Positions 52,495-63,654 are shown, counted from the first letter of the stretch. The stretch: 64,000 bases of DNA from CAZNPA01 sp964575095 (GCA_964575095.1 CAZNPA010000001.1:310001-374000); one strand, 5' to 3'. Made by a program: numbers and translations. The notes: generated by a model not told the origin, from the letters alone.

Positions 52495-53241
52495 ATGTCC
52501 AAAAAAATAAAAGCAAAAAATCGCAACGTACAAAAAGCGCGCAAAGCGCCGAAAGTGCAGAAAGCACAGAAAAAAGCGGCAGTGAAAGCCGCGAAGCCGG
52601 CGATGAAAATGCCGACGGTGAAAGTGCAGCCGATTAAAGTGCCTGCCGTCGCCAAAGCGCCGCAGAAAACGGAAATGAAACCGCAAGCAGCCGCCGTTGC
52701 CGCACCTAAGGATCAGAAGGCGCTGTACAAGGTCGGCAACTATGTCGTTTATCCGACGCACGGCGTCGGCAAGATCGTCGCCCAGGAAACGCAGATGATC
52801 GGCGACATCGAGCTTAAGATGCTCGTCATCGCCTTCGAGAAAGACAAGATGACGCTGCGCGTGCCGATGCACCGCGCCAGCGCCGCCGGGCTCCGCCCGA
52901 TCTCGACCAACGAGGAAATGAAGAAAGTATACCTGACGCTGAAAGCCCGTGCCCGCACGTCGCGCGGCATGTGGTCGCGCCGTGCTCAGGAATACGAAGC
53001 CAAGATCAACTCCGGCAGCGTGCTCGCCGTCGCCGAAGTGGTGCGCGATTTGCACCAGAACGTCGATCAGTCGGAGCGTTCCTACTCCGAGCGCATGATT
53101 TACGAAAACGCGCTGTCGCGTCTGGTCGGCGAACTCGCCGCCGCCGAAGGCAATACTCATCAGGTTGCGACCGACAAATTGCTGAAGCTGCTGCGGGGCA
53201 AAGTTGCTGCCGCTGCCGCCGCGGCTGCCAAAGCGGCGTAA
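52495..53241 (+). CDS. carD: CarD/CdnL-family RNA polymerase-binding regulator with basic N-terminal tail
   Basis: A 248-residue protein from ATG 52495. Residues ~75-245 form the CarD domain: YKVGNYVVYPTHGVGKIVAQ (polymerase-interacting Tudor-like part) and a helical C-terminal part (RRAQEYEAKINSGSVLAVAE). CarD/CdnL binds the RNA polymerase beta subunit and stabilises open complexes at growth-related promoters. The first ~75 residues are Lys/Ala/Pro-rich (KAPKVQKAQKKAAVKAAKPA), histone-H1-like and probably DNA-binding. The tail ends in an Ala run. A hairpin precedes it and a terminator follows. Confidence 0.92.
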   Translation: MSKKIKAKNRNVQKARKAPKVQKAQKKAAVKAAKPAMKMPTVKVQPIKVPAVAKAPQKTEMKPQAAAVAAPKDQKALYKVGNYVVYPTHGVGKIVAQETQMIGDIELKMLVIAFEKDKMTLRVPMHRASAAGLRPISTNEEMKKVYLTLKARARTSRGMWSRRAQEYEAKINSGSVLAVAEVVRDLHQNVDQSERSYSERMIYENALSRLVGELAAAEGNTHQVATDKLLKLLRGKVAAAAAAAAKAA

Positions 53242-53261
53242 GCAAGTTTATAATGCTAATG

Positions 53262-53288
53262 AAAAGGCGGCCTTAAGGGCCGCCTTTT
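53262..53288 (+). terminator. Rho-independent terminator of carD
   Basis: Stem AAAAGGCGGCC / GGCCGCCTTTT with loop TTAAG and a T run (CTTTTTGTTT) 20 bp after the carD stop. The stem is symmetric enough to serve uvrA, which ends at 53303 on the other strand, as well. Confidence 0.92.
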
Positions 53289-53302
53289 TGTTTATGTTTA
53301 AA

Positions 53303-56233
<2,931 letters not shown>

Positions 56234-56348
56234 ACCGTTTCCCATGTTTTAGAAGGAGGGGGAGTATAAGCACTTTCCCCTAAGAATGTAAGGAGTTTTT
56301 AGGGGTGGTGGCCTTAGGCGTTGAAATCCACCCGAAACCGGTAAATAA

Positions 56349-56774
56349 ATGGATATGGCCTATTGGTTATTCAAGTCCGAGCCCGGCGCCTGGTCGTGGC
56401 AGCAGCAAGCCGCCGCCGGGGGCAAAGGCACGTTCTGGAGCGGCGTCCGCAACCACCTGGCCAAGCAAAACCTGATGGCGATGCGGCTCGGCGACCGGGG
56501 ATTTTTCTACCATTCCAATGAGGGAAAAGAGATCGTCGGCATCGTCGAGGTCATCCGCGCCGCTTATCCCGACCCGACCGCCGAAAAAGACGAACCCTGG
56601 GTCGTCGTCGATGTAAAAGCAATAGGCCCCCTGCCCCGCCCGGTCACCCTGGCCGCCATCAAATCCAATCCGAAACTCTCAAAAATGTCGCTCGTCACCT
56701 CCGCCCGCCTCTCCGTCCAGCCGGTAACGGATGCGGAATGGAAGATTGTGTGCGGGATGGGTGGGGTAAAATAA
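56349..56774 (+). CDS. EVE-domain protein (thymocyte nuclear protein 1-like)
   Basis: A 141-residue single EVE domain of the PUA-like fold, a family that recognises modified bases in DNA or RNA. MAYWLFKSEPGAWSWQQQ (start could be ATG 56355), WSGVRNHLAKQNLMAMRLGD, FFYHSNEGKEIVGIVEV and the final VTDAEWKIVCGMG cover the whole domain. It is next to uvrA on the opposite strand; a role in nucleic-acid quality control is possible. Confidence 0.92.
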   Translation: MDMAYWLFKSEPGAWSWQQQAAAGGKGTFWSGVRNHLAKQNLMAMRLGDRGFFYHSNEGKEIVGIVEVIRAAYPDPTAEKDEPWVVVDVKAIGPLPRPVTLAAIKSNPKLSKMSLVTSARLSVQPVTDAEWKIVCGMGGVK

Positions 56775-56920
56775 ATGGTCGGACAGAGTACATATTTCAT
56801 ACAGTCCGCCTCCGCTAAAGCTCCGGCGTGACATCCGCTTCGCACGCTCCGGCGTTGATTGTGTTACACCCAATCACGCCGTAGCTAGATTTTGGCTTCG
56901 CCAAAATCAGCGAAGGCGGA
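56775..56920. repeat. Inverted-repeat spacer beside tRNA-Pro
   Basis: No gene is seen. TCCGCCTCCGCT (56805-56816) and AGCGAAGGCGGA (56909-56920) are inverted copies with one mismatch. GATTTTGGC-TTC-GCCAAAATC at 56888-56908 is a perfect 9-bp hairpin. GCTCCGGCGT occurs twice inside. ATGGTCGGA at 56774-56782 repeats the sequence over the tRNA-Pro 3' end (56920-56928), a 9-bp direct repeat. Confidence 0.55.
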
Positions 56921-56998
56921 TGGTCGGAGCGAGAGGATTCGAACCTCCGACCCCCAGTCCCCCAGACTGGTGCGCTAACCGGGCTGCGCTACGCTCCG
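56921..56998 (-). tRNA. tRNA-Pro (GGG)
   Basis: On the minus strand: acceptor CGGAGCG paired with CGCTCCG, D-arm GCGC...GCGC, anticodon stem CCAGT/ACTGG with loop CTGGGGG (anticodon GGG), T-arm with GGTTCGAATCC, discriminator A and encoded CCA. It is a complete cloverleaf of 78 nt, 4 bp from the phosphohexomutase gene. Confidence 0.95.
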
Positions 56999-57002
56999 AC
57001 AC

Positions 57003-58391
57003 TCAAGGAAGCGCGACATTACTCAAGGATAGCTGTTTACGCAAGTCGGCTTTAAGGCGTTCCAGCGCCGTGGCGTCTTTTGCCTCGCAGCGGGCCACCA
57101 AAACCGCTTGCGTGTTGGAGGCGCGGAGCAGCCACCAGCCATCCGGGGTTGTCACGCGCACGCCGTCGATGTCGCTGAATGTTGCCCCTGATGTTTTGAT
57201 CCGCGATTTCACCTCGTCGATAACCATGAATTTTCGTTCGTCGGCACAATCAAATCGCAATTCGGGCGTATTGATGGCGGCAGGCAGGGCTTTGCGCAAT
57301 TCGGAAAGTTTTTTGCCGGAGCGTGACAAGTATCCCAGCAAGCGCACCGCCGCGTAGGGCGCGTCGTCGTAGCCGTAATATTTGTCGGCAAAGAACATGT
57401 GGCCGCTCATCTCGCCGGCGAGCAGCGCGCCAGTTTCCAGTATTTTCGATTTGATGAGCGAGTGCCCGGTTTTCCACATCAGCGGCTTGCCGCCCAGACG
57501 CTTGATCTCGTCGAACAAAACCTGGCTGGCCTTGACGTCGGCGATGATCGTTGCGCCCGGTTTTTCTTTCAGCACGTCCGCCGCGTAGAGCATCAGTAAC
57601 TGGTCGCCCCACAGGATTTCGCCCTCGTCGTCGACGACGCCGATGCGGTCGCCGTCGCCGTCAAACGCGATGCCGCAATCGAGTTTTTCCTTTTTTACCA
57701 CCGCTATCAATTGCCATAAATTCTCCGCGACCGAGGGATCGGGATGATGCGCCGGAAACGTGCCGTCTATCTTTTCATTAAGGGCAATATGATTTCCCGG
57801 CAGCCGTTTGCATAAAGCCGCCATAATCTCACCGGTGGCGCCGTTGCCGGCATCCCAGGCGACGTTCAGTTTACGCGTGCCGTCGTAAGCCGCCTTCAAC
57901 GCCTCAAGATAGGGCTCGCGCATGGTTTCAGTGCGGCTGCCGCCTTTACCGGCCGCCACCGGAAGACCGGCCTCGGCGGCGGTTTTGAGTGCCTGTATCG
58001 CTTTGCCGTAAAACGCCTTGCCGTGCAGCACAAACTTGAAGCCGTTATGGTCGGGCGGGTTGTGCGAACCGGTGACCATGACGCCGCCCGCCGCCTCCAG
58101 CGTATGCGCGGCGAAATACAGCATCGGCGTCGGGCCAATGCCGATATCGACCACGTCGGCGCCGCCGTCAGTGATGCCCTGTATCAGCGCCGCTGCAAGC
58201 TGCGGCGAACTCGTCCTGCCGTCGCGCCCGATGGCGATAAGCCCCATCGCCTTGAAGGCGAAGGCGCGACCGATATGATACGCATCTTTCTCGGAAAGCG
58301 TTTTCCCGACCACGCCACGAATATCGTATTCCCGAAAAATCCCGGCGGAAAAACAGTGCGGAGAAACGGAAAAATCGGCAGGCTTAGGCAT
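57003..58391 (-). CDS. Phosphomannomutase/phosphoglucomutase
   Basis: A 462-residue alpha-D-phosphohexomutase (AlgC/ManB type), interconverting hexose-6- and hexose-1-phosphates. Motifs in order: FREYDIRGVVGKTL, TGSHNPPDHNGFKF with the phosphoserine, the metal loop FDGDGDRIGVVD, GEMSGHMFF for sugar specificity, and the phosphate-binding RASNTQ near the end. It could supply mannose-1-phosphate for the GDP-mannose-derived sugars of the first region. It is 3 bp downstream of the motE-like gene, so it reads as the tail of a flagellar run. Confidence 0.93.
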   Translation of the reverse strand: MPKPADFSVSPHCFSAGIFREYDIRGVVGKTLSEKDAYHIGRAFAFKAMGLIAIGRDGRTSSPQLAAALIQGITDGGADVVDIGIGPTPMLYFAAHTLEAAGGVMVTGSHNPPDHNGFKFVLHGKAFYGKAIQALKTAAEAGLPVAAGKGGSRTETMREPYLEALKAAYDGTRKLNVAWDAGNGATGEIMAALCKRLPGNHIALNEKIDGTFPAHHPDPSVAENLWQLIAVVKKEKLDCGIAFDGDGDRIGVVDDEGEILWGDQLLMLYAADVLKEKPGATIIADVKASQVLFDEIKRLGGKPLMWKTGHSLIKSKILETGALLAGEMSGHMFFADKYYGYDDAPYAAVRLLGYLSRSGKKLSELRKALPAAINTPELRFDCADERKFMVIDEVKSRIKTSGATFSDIDGVRVTTPDGWWLLRASNTQAVLVARCEAKDATALERLKADLRKQLSLSNVALP

Positions 58392-58394
58392 GGA

Positions 58395-59222
58395 TTATTT
58401 GCCTGCGGCGGCAGGTGGCAAGGCGGCGGCCGTGCTGTTGAGTTTGGTCGTATTCAGGCGACGCTGCTCAGCCAGCTCGACAGTGATCTGCTTGGCTTTT
58501 TTGGAATCCATCTTGGCCAGGATCGGCGCCGCTTTTTTCTCCGACATTTTGTCGATAACGAGGAGCAGCACCGGCATTTCGATCTCATCAAAAATGCGCG
58601 CGGCATCGTCCGGCTTCATGCTTTCGTAAATCTTGACCAGGCTTTTGAGCTTGGTTTCCTCCTGCGTATTGTACTGCGCCAACAGGTCGGCAACGGCTTT
58701 TTTCATATCATCGATCTGCTGGATTTTTTCATTGATGCGTTTTTCGGTGGCGTCAAGCGCCGCTTCTTTTATCTGGACATTATGCTCCCAGCGGTCGAGC
58801 TCCTCGCGGCGGCGGGAGAGGTTCTGCAGCAAGTCGATCTCGGCCTGTGAGAAATAGCGCCCATCGACGCTGCCCGGCGTATCAGAGACGGCGGGATTCT
58901 TTTTTTCTTTTTCCTTGCCCTCGCCTTCCTCGCCGCCTTCGCCATGCTCTTCCTTAGGCTTGGCTTCCTCTTTTTTCTCGCCTTCTTTCGGCGCGTCTTT
59001 CTTATCGTCTTCCTTCTTCTCTTCTTTTTTATCGCCCTCCTTTTTCTCGGCATGCTTATCCGGCTTCGGCGGCGCTTCCGACCCCGATTGCTCAGCTTGC
59101 ACTTTTCCGATAAGCCACGCTTCCGACAGCACCGCCGAGCCGTGGCTGACGGCCACCAGTTTGACAATCAGAAAAAAAACGGCCGTGCCGATGGTTAGTG
59201 GCAGAACGCGAAAAAAACGCAT
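58395..59222 (-). CDS. motE: MotE-like flagellar stator-associated protein
   Basis: A 275-residue protein: one N-terminal membrane segment (LPLTIGTAVFFLIVKLVAV), a Lys/Glu-rich low-complexity linker (~residues 50-110), a coiled coil (~120-185) and a C-terminal MgtE-N/FliG-like helical part (LVKIYESMKPDDAARIFDEI, LAKMDSKKAKQITVELA). This is the layout of MotE, the periplasmic chaperone of MotC in alphaproteobacteria. The linker is unusually long. Operon with the DUF6468 gene, fliM and the mutase gene. Confidence 0.82.
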   Translation of the reverse strand: MRFFRVLPLTIGTAVFFLIVKLVAVSHGSAVLSEAWLIGKVQAEQSGSEAPPKPDKHAEKKEGDKKEEKKEDDKKDAPKEGEKKEEAKPKEEHGEGGEEGEGKEKEKKNPAVSDTPGSVDGRYFSQAEIDLLQNLSRRREELDRWEHNVQIKEAALDATEKRINEKIQQIDDMKKAVADLLAQYNTQEETKLKSLVKIYESMKPDDAARIFDEIEMPVLLLVIDKMSEKKAAPILAKMDSKKAKQITVELAEQRRLNTTKLNSTAAALPPAAAGK

Positions 59223-59230
59223 GCGTGTCC

Positions 59231-59833
59231 TTATCCCTTAATGCCGGCTTTGAGCATGGCGAGCAATTCCTGTTCCGTACGCGAGCGCGGCGGCGGCGAT
59301 TCTTTCTGAGCAGACGACGGAGACGGCCAGCCGGCAGCACTTGCCGCCTTGCTGCGGCCGATGACTTTTTCCAGCATCGCCTCAAGCGAAGCGCGCGTTT
59401 TCTCCCGCGACATGCCATTCATGTCCTCCGGTTCCTCCAGCGACGCCGGTGACGGTGGAATATCCTCCGCCGGAGTCTGCTCGGAAACGACGCGGCTGCG
59501 TGCGCGACTAATCGCTGCCGACGCCTCGATCTGGTTGGCGAGCTTGCTGCCTTTTTCGATCATAAATGCCAAATCGTCGAGAAGGTAATTGGCTTTGTCG
59601 ACGCGCATTTGGATGCTCTCGCCGATTTTCTTGCTGGCCGTCTGCAAGGCGACGATGCTGTCGGACGCGCGCTGTGTCGATTCGTCGAAATGCTTTAAGA
59701 GCTGCGCCAGTTCGCTTTTGCTGTTCTGCAAAATCTTGATGCGTTTATTGAGCATCCAGCAGTAGCTGATGGTGACGGCAAGCAGCCCCGCCATCAGGAT
59801 ATTGACTAACAGATTGACCACCATCCCCGTCAT
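59231..59833 (-). CDS. DUF6468-type flagellar-cluster protein
   Basis: A 200-residue protein with an N-terminal membrane helix (VVNLLVNILMAGLLAVTISYC), then a coiled coil (ILQNSKSELAQLLKHFDEST, SKKIGESIQMRVDKANYLL) and a disordered Pro/Ser/Glu-rich tail. This matches the small membrane-anchored DUF6468 proteins that lie between fliM and motE-type genes in alphaproteobacteria. A role at the basal body is inferred from the neighbourhood only. Confidence 0.75.
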   Translation of the reverse strand: MTGMVVNLLVNILMAGLLAVTISYCWMLNKRIKILQNSKSELAQLLKHFDESTQRASDSIVALQTASKKIGESIQMRVDKANYLLDDLAFMIEKGSKLANQIEASAAISRARSRVVSEQTPAEDIPPSPASLEEPEDMNGMSREKTRASLEAMLEKVIGRSKAASAAGWPSPSSAQKESPPPRSRTEQELLAMLKAGIKG

Positions 59834-59850
59834 ATTCCCCCCTTAGACTA

Positions 59851-59870
59851 CCCCGCACTTGTTGCCGGGC
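59851..59870. repeat. Shortened copy of repeat R3
   Basis: CCCCGCACTTGTTGCCGGGC shares its first 14 bp with the R3 repeats that flank the unknown gene at 45263. It lies in the 40-bp gap between fliM and the DUF6468 gene and is followed by CTTTTTATT, so it could form a hairpin there. Confidence 0.6.
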
Positions 59871-59873
59871 TTT

Positions 59874-60905
59874 TTATTCTTTCATTTTTCGCTTGATCGA
59901 CTCATTGAGCGATACTGCAACACGGTCGCCTATTTTTCCAAGAAGACCGGTCGTAATCGGAATGCCGCCGCAACGCAAGGTTACATTATCATCGGGCGTG
60001 CAGTCCAGAAGCAACGTGCTGCCGACTTTCAGCGCCATGAGATCTTTCAGCGTCACCGCTTTCTCGTCAAATACGGTTTCGATAGTGACGGCCGTATTGC
60101 GCAGCTCGCGGCCAAGATGCTTTTCCCACACCGTGTCCTGACCGAAATTCTCGCCCATGAACATTTGCAGCAGCAGGTCGCGGATGGGTTCCAGCGTGGT
60201 ATGCGGCAGCAATATCTCGATGATGCCACCGCGTCCTTCAACCATGTCGATCTTGAGACGTACCAAGAGCGCCGGGTTGCCGGGACGCGTGATGGTGGCG
60301 AAGCGCGGATTGGATTCCAGGCGCTCGAAATGGAACGTGGCGGGAGACAGCGGTTCGAACGCCGCGCTTAAATCCGCCAGCAATACATCGATCATACGCT
60401 TGACGATGTCCTGCTCGATGGTGGTATAGGGGCGCCCTTCGACACGTGCCGGCTTGGCCGATTTACGCCCGCCGAGCAATACGTCGACAATGGAATATAT
60501 CTGCGCGTTGTCGACCGTCACCATGCCGAAATTTTCCCACTCAACAGCGCGGAATACGACCAGAAGCGCCGGCAGGGGGATGGAATTCAGGTAATCGTCG
60601 AAGCGTATGCTGGTCATCGAATCGAGGCTGACATCAACGTTTTCCGAGGTGTAATTGCGGAAGCTGGTGGAGAGTTGGCGCACCAGCCGGTCGAACACCA
60701 CTTCCATCATCGGCAATTTTTCGTAAGCCGTCATCGACTTGTCGAGGATGGCGAAAATACCGTTGACTTGCTCCTGAGCGCCGCCTTTTTTGGCGTCAAA
60801 CCCCAGCAGGGTATCGATTTCGTCCTGATTCAGGACGCGCTCGTCGCCGCCTGCTGCTGCGGCTGCGCCGGCCGGGGCTTCTTTTGGTGCTTCTGCTTCA
60901 GCCAT
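59874..60905 (-). CDS. fliM: Flagellar motor switch protein FliM
   Basis: A 343-residue C-ring protein. Near the N-terminus is the CheY-P binding motif LNQDEIDTLLGF, preceded by an Ala/Gly linker. The middle CheC-like domain (STSFRNYTSENVDVSLDSMT, RAVEWENFGMVTVDNAQIYS) and the C-terminal SpoA domain (LKDLMALKVGSTLLLDCTPD) complete it. It is the first gene after the 272-bp inverted-repeat element, which separates it from fliL. Confidence 0.96.
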   Translation of the reverse strand: MAEAEAPKEAPAGAAAAAGGDERVLNQDEIDTLLGFDAKKGGAQEQVNGIFAILDKSMTAYEKLPMMEVVFDRLVRQLSTSFRNYTSENVDVSLDSMTSIRFDDYLNSIPLPALLVVFRAVEWENFGMVTVDNAQIYSIVDVLLGGRKSAKPARVEGRPYTTIEQDIVKRMIDVLLADLSAAFEPLSPATFHFERLESNPRFATITRPGNPALLVRLKIDMVEGRGGIIEILLPHTTLEPIRDLLLQMFMGENFGQDTVWEKHLGRELRNTAVTIETVFDEKAVTLKDLMALKVGSTLLLDCTPDDNVTLRCGGIPITTGLLGKIGDRVAVSLNESIKRKMKE

Positions 60906-60910
60906 AAATT

Positions 60911-61182
60911 AGACCCTGTTATCAGAGTTATTACATAACTGCGTTGCTGTTTTGGCGACGCAGGCCGCTAGGCAAGGCGTGCGGCAGGTAGCGGTATTCT
61001 ACCTGCAAGCGCCTTAACGTAGCGGATGCCCGCCAAAACGCAACCCGAAGGGACGGTCGCTTTTTTGAAATGGCGTTGTCATAAGGCTTGTCCGTAGCGC
61101 CCACTACGGCCTGCGCCTTCTTCCTAGCCATTTCAAAAAATCGTTCCGTCGCAGTCATATAATAACTCTGATAACAGGGTCT
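60911..61182. mobile_element. 272-bp MITE-like element with perfect 23-bp terminal inverted repeats
   Basis: Ends 60911-60933 (AGACCCTGTTATCAGAG...) and 61160-61182 are exact inverted copies, 23 of 23 bp. The interior has two nested hairpin blocks. Block 1: GTTGCTGTTTTGGCG at ~60943-60957 against CGCCAAAACGCAAC at 61031-61044, enclosing GCAGGTAG/CTACCTGC (60984-61006). Block 2: TTTTTTGAAATGGC (61061-61074) against GCCATTTCAAAAAA (61127-61140), enclosing CCGTAG/CTACGG (61092-61109). No transposase, and no target-site duplication that I can see. An 84-codon frame inside is considered spurious. The spacer 61183-61280 holds nothing recognisable. Confidence 0.8.
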
Positions 61183-61280
61183 CACTAATCAATTAATGTT
61201 CAATAACTTATAACATAGCCTTTAAGGCACTACAATACTCGCCGCAAAACCCGTGCCAAGAGATCGTGGTAGTGGCGACC

Positions 61281-61883
61281 TTACTGAACAATGATCTCTT
61301 TGAAGAGGACATCGTTAATCTTGATCGGCGCCACGGCCTTGTTGGCGCGCAAGAGCAGTTCCTCACGCAGGCGCTGGATGCCGGCGGAACCGGCCAGATC
61401 GCTGGCACGCAGCTCACGCAGGTAGGTATTGAGAGCATCCAGCAGCTTGGGCAGGTCGCCTTCGAGCGGCATGACATCGAGCTGGCTTTCCATCTCCAGC
61501 ACCACCGTCATCTTCAGGAAGCTGGTTTGCTTGCCACCCGAATTGAGATTGACCAGAAATTCCGGCAGCGTGTAATAGACCGCCTTGGGCGTGCCTTTTT
61601 CGCCTTCCTTGCCCTCTTCGGTTTGCTCGGCGTGCTTGTTGAAGAAGGCAAAATAGACGCCGACGGCGCCGCCGATAAGCACCACGAGCGCCGCCGCGCC
61701 GATGATAATCAGTTTCTTCTTGGATTTTTTAGGCGCAGCCTCGCCACCCTCGGCGCCCTCGCCTTCCTTGGCTTCGCCCTCGGCGCCTTCTTTTTTGTCG
61801 CCTTTTTCTTCTTTCTTGTCGTCTTTCTTATCGTCTTTTTTCTCTTCTTCTTTTTCGGCGTCTTTCTTATCGTCCTTGGCCAT
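61281..61883 (-). CDS. fliL: Flagellar basal body-associated protein FliL
   Basis: A 200-residue stator-associated protein: a very acidic/lysine-rich cytoplasmic N-terminus (~55 residues of mixed K, D and E), one membrane helix (LIIIGAAALVVLIGGAVGVY) and a periplasmic stomatin-like FliL domain (YYTLPEFLVNLNSGGKQTSF, LKMTVVLEMESQLDVMPLE, FKEIIVQ end). The charged leader is much longer than in E. coli FliL. Separated from fliM by the inverted-repeat element. Confidence 0.92.
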   Translation of the reverse strand: MAKDDKKDAEKEEEKKDDKKDDKKEEKGDKKEGAEGEAKEGEGAEGGEAAPKKSKKKLIIIGAAALVVLIGGAVGVYFAFFNKHAEQTEEGKEGEKGTPKAVYYTLPEFLVNLNSGGKQTSFLKMTVVLEMESQLDVMPLEGDLPKLLDALNTYLRELRASDLAGSAGIQRLREELLLRANKAVAPIKINDVLFKEIIVQ

Positions 61884-62047
61884 AAGGGATTCCTGTCTGT
61901 TGGAAGCGTGTGTCTTACCACCTTATATCTAAAGTCTTTTTACAGTGATGCAAGAGCCTTCTTTGCTCAAGCAGAAATTACCCAACCAATTAATTTTTCA
62001 TGGCTTTGTTGCCACTGAACCACAAGCAAATCCGGCCTTTCTACGAT

Positions 62048-62063
62048 TGGCACGGATTGTGCT
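62048..62063 (+). promoter_or_regulatory. Sigma-54 promoter of flgF-flgG-flgA
   Basis: TGGCACGGATTGTGCT has the full -24 half TGGCACG and a -12 half GTGCT (consensus TTGCW, one mismatch), with GG (62049-62050) and GC (62061-62062) 10 bp apart. It lies 57 bp upstream of flgF. Together with the flgE site it points to a shared RpoN-dependent class of hook/rod genes. Confidence 0.82.
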
Positions 62064-62119
62064 TATCCTACAGGCGAGCAATACAAAAACGATGCAATCG
62101 ACTGCAGAAATGAATCACT

Positions 62120-62845
62120 ATGGATAATGGCATTTATATAGCGCTGTCGCGGCAGTTGGCCCTCTTTCGGGACATGAGCGTTACCGCCAACAACCTGGCA
62201 AACGCTAACACCACCGGCTACGGCTCGGAACACGTCTTGTTCAATTCGTACCTGACCAAGGACGTCAACCAGCGCCAAGTGAACCCGATGTCTTTTGCCA
62301 ATGACATTTCCACCTACCGCAACCTGTCGGTGGGGCCGATCCAGGAAACCGGCAACCCGATGGACATCGCCATCAACGGCAACGGTTATTTGATGGTAGA
62401 AACACCCGCGGGTACGCGCTATACGCGCGCCGGGCATCTGCAGATCGACAACACCGGCAATCTGGTTACCGCCAACGGCCATTACGTTCTCGATGCCTCC
62501 GGCCAACACATCGTATTTCCGGACAACGTCAAGCAGGTCGATATCGGGTCGGCGGGCAACGTCAAAATCAATGGCGACGATTTTACCAGCATCGGCGTCT
62601 TCCAGTTCGACAACGAGCACTTGCTGGAACGCCAGGGCAACGGCCTTTACAAAACCGACGTCACGGCGCAGGCGGCGGAGAATTTCAAAATCATTCAGGG
62701 AGCGCTGGAAAATTCTAACGTGCAGCCGGTGCTGGAGCTGACGCATATGCTGAGCGTCTCGCGCGCCGTGAGCGACACTTCGAAATACATTTCGTCCATC
62801 TACGATCTTGAACGCAAGGCCTCCAACGCCTGGGCGCAACAATAA
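62120..62845 (+). CDS. flgF: Flagellar proximal rod protein FlgF
   Basis: A 241-residue rod subunit. N-terminal signature MDNGIYIALSRQLALFRDMS and VTANNLANANTTGYGSEHVL; MDIAINGNGYLMVETPAGTR; C-terminal LENSNVQPVLELTHMLSVSR with the following AVSDTSKY. Shorter than FlgG and with the typical 'IALSRQ' FlgF start. Co-transcribed with flgG (18-bp gap containing GGAGCAG). Confidence 0.94.
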   Translation: MDNGIYIALSRQLALFRDMSVTANNLANANTTGYGSEHVLFNSYLTKDVNQRQVNPMSFANDISTYRNLSVGPIQETGNPMDIAINGNGYLMVETPAGTRYTRAGHLQIDNTGNLVTANGHYVLDASGQHIVFPDNVKQVDIGSAGNVKINGDDFTSIGVFQFDNEHLLERQGNGLYKTDVTAQAAENFKIIQGALENSNVQPVLELTHMLSVSRAVSDTSKYISSIYDLERKASNAWAQQ

Positions 62846-62863
62846 TGGTAAGGAGCAGATAAC

Positions 62864-63649
62864 ATGAGGTCACTCGATATCGCCGCCACCGGCATGCAGG
62901 CGCAGCAACTATTCGTTGACGTCACCTCGCAGAATCTGGCCAACATCAACACCACCGGCTACAAACTGCAGGCGCCGCTGTTTCAGGACTTGCTCTATCA
63001 GGACGAGCGCCGCGTCGGTTCCAATTCCTCAAGCAACAGCACCATCGTCCCCACCGGCATCCAGATCGGCCTTGGCGTCAAGCTGGGCGCAATCGGCCGC
63101 GACACCAGTCAGGGCACGCTGCAAAACTCCGGCACTCCGCTTGATCTGGCAGTACAGGGCAAAGGCTATTTTCAGGTGGCGCTGCCCGACGGCACGATTG
63201 CCTACACGCGCGACGGCTCGTTCCAACTCGATCCCTCCGGCATTTTGGTCACCACCGACGGCTACCAGGTGCAGCCTTCGATCACCATCCCGCAGAACGC
63301 CACCTCGATCAGCATCAACCAGTCCGGTCAGGTGTCGGTCACCATTCAGGGGCAGCCGACGCCGCAAATCTTGGGTCAGTTACAAACCGCCGGCTTCATA
63401 AACCCGCCCGGCCTCTTGGCCACCGGCGGCAACTTGCTGGTGGAATCGGCCGCGTCCGGCCCGCCGCTTCTGGGCACGCCCGGCCTCGACGGCTTCGGCA
63501 CCATCTTGCAGGGGTTCCTCGAAGGATCGAACGTCAACCCGGTCACGGAGCTGACCAACCTGATCAAAGCTCAGCGCGTCTATGAAATGAACAGCAAGGT
63601 CGTCAGCAAGAGCGACGAGATGTTGCAATCCTTAAACCAGAGCGTGTAA
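62864..63649 (+). CDS. flgG: Flagellar distal rod protein FlgG
   Basis: A 261-residue rod subunit: MRSLDIAATGMQAQQLFVDV and SQNLANINTTGYKLQAPLFQ at the N-terminus, PLDLAVQGKGYFQVALPDGT in the middle and FLEGSNVNPVTELTNLIKAQ plus RVYEMNSKVVSKSDEMLQSL at the C-terminus, which is standard FlgG. GTAAGGAGCAG precedes the start. flgA follows 5 bp after the stop. Confidence 0.96.
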   Translation: MRSLDIAATGMQAQQLFVDVTSQNLANINTTGYKLQAPLFQDLLYQDERRVGSNSSSNSTIVPTGIQIGLGVKLGAIGRDTSQGTLQNSGTPLDLAVQGKGYFQVALPDGTIAYTRDGSFQLDPSGILVTTDGYQVQPSITIPQNATSISINQSGQVSVTIQGQPTPQILGQLQTAGFINPPGLLATGGNLLVESAASGPPLLGTPGLDGFGTILQGFLEGSNVNPVTELTNLIKAQRVYEMNSKVVSKSDEMLQSLNQSV

Positions 63650-63654
63650 CCTAT

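Noticed and set aside
60931..61185. 84-codon open frame inside the inverted-repeat element
   Set aside because: The frame covers the palindromic arms and encodes no plausible domain; the inverted-repeat structure explains the sequence better.
61884..62047. Sigma-54 site for fliL on the minus strand
   Set aside because: No GG-N10-GC pattern with -24/-12 context was found in the minus-strand reading of this spacer.
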